A stretch of DNA of 64,000 nucleotides, taken from Bifidobacterium oedipodis (GTDB lineage Bacteria; Actinomycetota; Actinomycetes; Actinomycetales; Bifidobacteriaceae). Shown here in pieces: positions 56,490-64,000 of the stretch (within the stretch, counting starts at the first letter, position 1; each line of letters opens with the position of its first letter). The position numbers were made by a program, and so were the translations under genes. Under the pieces are notes generated by a model. That model ran no database searches. It worked only from the letters and a program-made list of their open reading frames with translations, and was not told the origin of the DNA. Location: positions 367,021 to 431,020 of the forward strand of contig NZ_JAAIII010000002.1 of assembly GCF_012932425.1 (NCBI RefSeq), written 5' to 3'.

Positions 56490-58040
56490 TCACTCCGCGT
56501 GACCGGCCTTATGTGAGGCCTGATCTTCTTTGCTCTTGCTCTTATCCTTGTTTTCGGTCTCGCCGTATCCGTAGCTGTAGTAGTAATAGTCGCCACGGCG
56601 CTTCTTAACGTCCGCGCGGTTGAATACGTAGCCCAGCACTGGCACGTCAAGCAGGTCAAGCTGTCGCGTGACTTCGCTCAGGCCGCGCTTGAATGTGGTG
56701 CCCTTGCCGACCACCAGCATCACGCCGCCGGAAATCTTGCCGAACACCGCAGCATCGTTGGCCACGCTCATAGGCGACGTATCGACGATCACGTAATCAT
56801 ATTGTTCCAGTGCCTGATCGACCAAGGCCTTCATCAGGTCGGAGTTCAGCAGTACGGAGGCGTTCTGCAGGCGCGGGCCGGCCGGCAGCACGTGGAAATT
56901 CGTCTTCCAATAGCGCTGCACAGCATCGCGCACGTTCACCTGCTTGCTGAGCACGTGGGCCAGGCCCACGTTGCCTTGAATGCCCATGCGTTCGGCCACT
57001 GAGGGGTGACGCAGATCAGCGTCGATAAGTAGCACTTTGGCACCGTTTTCCGCCAGAGCCGCCGCGATATTGACGGCAACCGTGGTTTTGCCTTCAGTGG
57101 GGCCGGCGGAAGAGATCACAAACAGCCGGCTGTTGTTGGCGGTGGTGGATGTAGTGAAGCTCAGGTTGGTGCGGATGCGTCGGAATTCTTCGGCGATAAC
57201 GCTGTCCGGCGAGGTGATGACGATGGGTTTGGTGTTGTTGAGCTTGTCGTCCAGCGGCACCAGGCCCATGATGTTGGTGTCGCCGGTGATGGACTGCAGA
57301 TCGGCCACGTCCTGAATACGACGGGACATGATGTCGCGCAGCAATGCGGCTACAACGGCGAGCACAAGACCTGCCACAATGCCCACAGCCAGATTCAGGC
57401 TAACTCTAGGCGAGCTGGCAGAGATCGGTACGTCTGCCTTCTGCACCACGGACAGGTTAACCGGTGATTTGTCGGTGTCATACAACGTGCCGGAAACCAC
57501 GTGAGAAAGCGAGTCCGCCACTGCATTGGCCACATCGGCGGCCTGCTGCGGGTCACCGCTCACTGCGGACAGCTCGATCACATAGGTGTCATCAGGATTG
57601 GTGATGGTGATCATGTTGGAGATGTCGGTCATGGTCAGGTTATCGGCATCGTCCAAAGAGTTCAGAGCAGGCGCAAGCACCGTTTCGGTTTTGGCCAGCG
57701 TTGGGTAGCTCTTGATCTGGGATGCGATATAGGTGCCGCCCTGTTGCAGCTGCGAGATATTGCCGCTGTCGTCCGAGGTGGTGGCGTAGGCGGCGAACAG
57801 CTGAGCCGTGGCCGTGTATTGCTTAGGTGTCAGGAAAGTGTATGCGGCGACGGCTACAACCACGATTACGAATGTGGTGATGACCACGGCAAGGTGCTTG
57901 CCGACAATGCGCAGCAGGTCTGCGATGGTCATGCCGGCATCATCCGCTGCATTCATGGCGGCAGCGTTAGTAGCGTTTAGGGTTGCGGTAGTGCCTTCGT
58001 TCGGATCAGCCTGTGTGGCGTTAGGAACCTGCGGTGCCAA
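56490..58040 (-). CDS. Wzz/BY-kinase polysaccharide co-polymerase
   Basis: A 516-residue protein that combines a Wzz chain-length domain between two transmembrane helices (about residues 52-72 and 215-240) with a cytoplasmic tyrosine-kinase domain. Walker A is SSAGPTEGKTT near 312-320, Walker A' LLIDADLRHPS, and the C-terminus has a Tyr cluster (DYYYYSYGYGE) for autophosphorylation. It controls length and export of exopolysaccharide or capsule. The TTG at 58040 is preferred: GGAG lies 5 nt upstream and a TATTGT hexamer lies 42 nt upstream. In-frame ATGs exist at 58100 and 58133, but they are not supported by ribosome binding sites. Confidence 0.9.
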   Translation of the reverse strand: MAPQVPNATQADPNEGTTATLNATNAAAMNAADDAGMTIADLLRIVGKHLAVVITTFVIVVVAVAAYTFLTPKQYTATAQLFAAYATTSDDSGNISQLQQGGTYIASQIKSYPTLAKTETVLAPALNSLDDADNLTMTDISNMITITNPDDTYVIELSAVSGDPQQAADVANAVADSLSHVVSGTLYDTDKSPVNLSVVQKADVPISASSPRVSLNLAVGIVAGLVLAVVAALLRDIMSRRIQDVADLQSITGDTNIMGLVPLDDKLNNTKPIVITSPDSVIAEEFRRIRTNLSFTTSTTANNSRLFVISSAGPTEGKTTVAVNIAAALAENGAKVLLIDADLRHPSVAERMGIQGNVGLAHVLSKQVNVRDAVQRYWKTNFHVLPAGPRLQNASVLLNSDLMKALVDQALEQYDYVIVDTSPMSVANDAAVFGKISGGVMLVVGKGTTFKRGLSEVTRQLDLLDVPVLGYVFNRADVKKRRGDYYYYSYGYGETENKDKSKSKEDQASHKAGHAE

Positions 58041-58219
58041 AATTACTCCGTTCTCAATTCGTATGGCCGCGCATACCCCCGTTACAATATCCAAAGCCAT
58101 GCGGGAAACGCTTCTGGCATCTAGGAACAGCACAGGCCAAACCTACCAAGATTTTACTCGTAGGGGGTACACCCGTCGTACACCCCATTCAATCCGCAAA
58201 CAATCCCCATATAAAATCT

Positions 58220-58355
58220 CATTATTCCAAGTGAGACGCAGCCCACTCACTTCGTCATTCCGAGCGAGGCGTTGCCCACTCACCTCGTCATTCCGAGCGA
58301 GGCGGAGCCTCCCCTCCTCGTCATTCCGAGCGAGCGTAGCGAGTCGAGGAATCCC
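58220..58355. repeat. REP-like 33-bp tandem repeats
   Basis: CGTCATTCCGAGCGAG begins at 58253, 58286 and 58319 (period 33 bp), with a degraded copy from 58220. The last copy extends through GAGTCGAGGAATC, the complete form of the element that also lies in mutY (27387-27430). CCCACTCAC separates the early copies. The array lies between the BY-kinase gene and the 5S rRNA gene. Confidence 0.85.
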
Positions 58356-58385
58356 ATGCACGGCCTTCAATTGCCTGGATATGGT

Positions 58386-58423
58386 TGGACCCCCGGGGGC
58401 TTGTTGCCTCGTCCGGGGGTCCA
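58386..58423 (-). terminator. Hairpin downstream of the rRNA operon
   Basis: TGGACCCCCGG pairs with CCGGGGGTCCA (11 bp), 10 nt past the 5S gene end. It is probably the rrn terminator, although the following T-run is missing. Confidence 0.65.
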
Positions 58424-58432
58424 TTGGTGTGG

Positions 58433-58550
58433 GTGCGGCGGCGTGCTACTCTCCCACGCCCTGTCGGGCGCAGTACCATCGCCGTGCCAGGCCTTAGCTT
58501 CCGGGTTCGGAATGGGACCGGGCGTCTCTCCTGGGCCATGGCCGCCGCAA
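58433..58550 (-). rRNA. rrf: 5S ribosomal RNA
   Basis: About 118 nt on the minus strand, beginning TTGCGGCGGCCATGGCCC and ending CGCCGCCGCAC; the two ends pair as helix I. It contains the conserved loop sequence CCCATTCCGAACCCGGAAG and GGTACTGC. The 5S lies 164 nt downstream of 23S. Confidence 0.95.
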
Positions 58551-58714
58551 ATCTTCAATTCTGCCAGCCGCATGTCCTGCCTGCTGGCTTCGGGTGGTGG
58601 TTCGGGAACCGGATAGGGGACGCGATGTCGATGTGTTGTGAAGTGGTTATGTGTTCATTGCCGCAGTGGAGTTTCGTGTTCGCCGCGTGCGTAACCCAAA
58701 GTGTTGGTTTGGGT

Positions 58715-63782
<5,068 letters not shown>

Positions 63783-64000
63783 ACCTTTCATGAAAGACAT
63801 CCGAAAGATGACTCACAAACAATTTCCGAAAAAAGAAATCAACAAGAAGATCCTATAAGGAAGGACCCTCCCACAAAAACCCCAACCCCCATCAACGCCC
63901 CTCGGCGACTCCCACCAACAGGCAGGAGCGGGGATCGGACTGGCAATCATTGACTATAAAGAAGTAGTACAAACACACTCTTGAGTTCTCAAACCACCAC
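63783..64000 (-). promoter_or_regulatory. rRNA operon leader, promoter beyond window
   Basis: The region upstream of 16S contains GAGAACTCAAGAGTGTG (63990-63974 on the minus strand), a leader element conserved upstream of actinobacterial rRNA genes and linked to processing or antitermination. The promoters themselves should lie beyond the right edge. Confidence 0.7.

Noticed and set aside
58220..58355. Possible CRISPR array (regular 33-bp spacing)
   Set aside because: The sequence between repeat cores is itself repeated and short, the array has only four units and there are no cas genes; it is a REP-type tandem.

Overview
The window reads as a chromosomal segment of a high-GC Gram-positive actinobacterium, most likely Bifidobacterium of the longum group. 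The evidence is the RpoB/RpoC sequences, the rRNA sequences, a DeoR-GalT-GalK galactose operon, and above all a kinase / fibronectin type III / MoxR / DUF58 / transglutaminase-like operon, which is the arrangement published for bifidobacteria as the PFNA cluster (pkb2, fn3, aaa-atp, duf58, tgm). No phage, plasmid, transposase or CRISPR array is visible. The window is mostly core genome, with a few repeat-rich or accessory patches.

Layout. 1-5336 (minus): two coupled UvrD-type helicase-nuclease genes of the AdnA/AdnB type (DNA break resection), the second cut by the window edge. 5463-17457 (plus): the PFNA operon, with start/stop overlaps through most of its length. 17562-25373 (minus): rpoC and rpoB, a long hairpin between them and a perfect 29-bp inverted repeat upstream of rpoB. 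25716-29847: a membrane-anchored unknown protein, mutY, trmL (plus), a UPF0210 protein and an ACT-domain protein. 29905-33498 (minus): a terminator, 83-bp tandem repeats, then galK, galT and a DeoR regulator with a candidate operator on its own promoter. 33646-34794 (plus): a dihydroorotate dehydrogenase. 34941-49289 (minus): old-yellow-enzyme oxidoreductase with a Lys/Ser-rich head, a class A penicillin-binding protein, a Crp-family regulator, a domain-permuted lipoate ligase, leuB, oligopeptidase B, an App1-type phosphatase, gcvH, a NudC-like Nudix enzyme, an alpha/beta hydrolase and a Nudix-like DUF4916 protein. 49383-54060: thioredoxin, a G5-domain/lytic transglycosylase-like surface protein, an unknown small protein (minus), an AT-rich gap, a membrane-protein/XRE pair, a small surface-anchored protein and a low-molecular-weight tyrosine phosphatase. 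54149-58040: DUF4012 protein (minus), a small membrane protein (plus) and a Wzz/BY-kinase protein (minus). 58220-58355: REP-like 33-bp repeats. 58386-64000 (minus): a complete rRNA set in the order 16S-23S-5S, with no tRNA seen in the spacers.

Functionally the window combines transcription and translation machinery (rpoBC, rRNA, trmL), DNA repair (adnAB, mutY), cell-envelope construction and signalling (PFNA operon, penicillin-binding protein, transglycosylase-like protein, BY-kinase plus phosphatase), and galactose, pyrimidine, leucine and lipoyl metabolism. The observations I rate highest are a transglutaminase-like protein that has lost all three catalytic residues, a lipoate ligase with its accessory domain moved to the N-terminus, the 29-bp perfect inverted repeat upstream of rpoB, two inverted repeats exactly two helical turns apart upstream of a surface-protein gene, and a series of genes whose -10-like hexamers lie only 6-8 nt before the start codon, suggesting leaderless transcripts.
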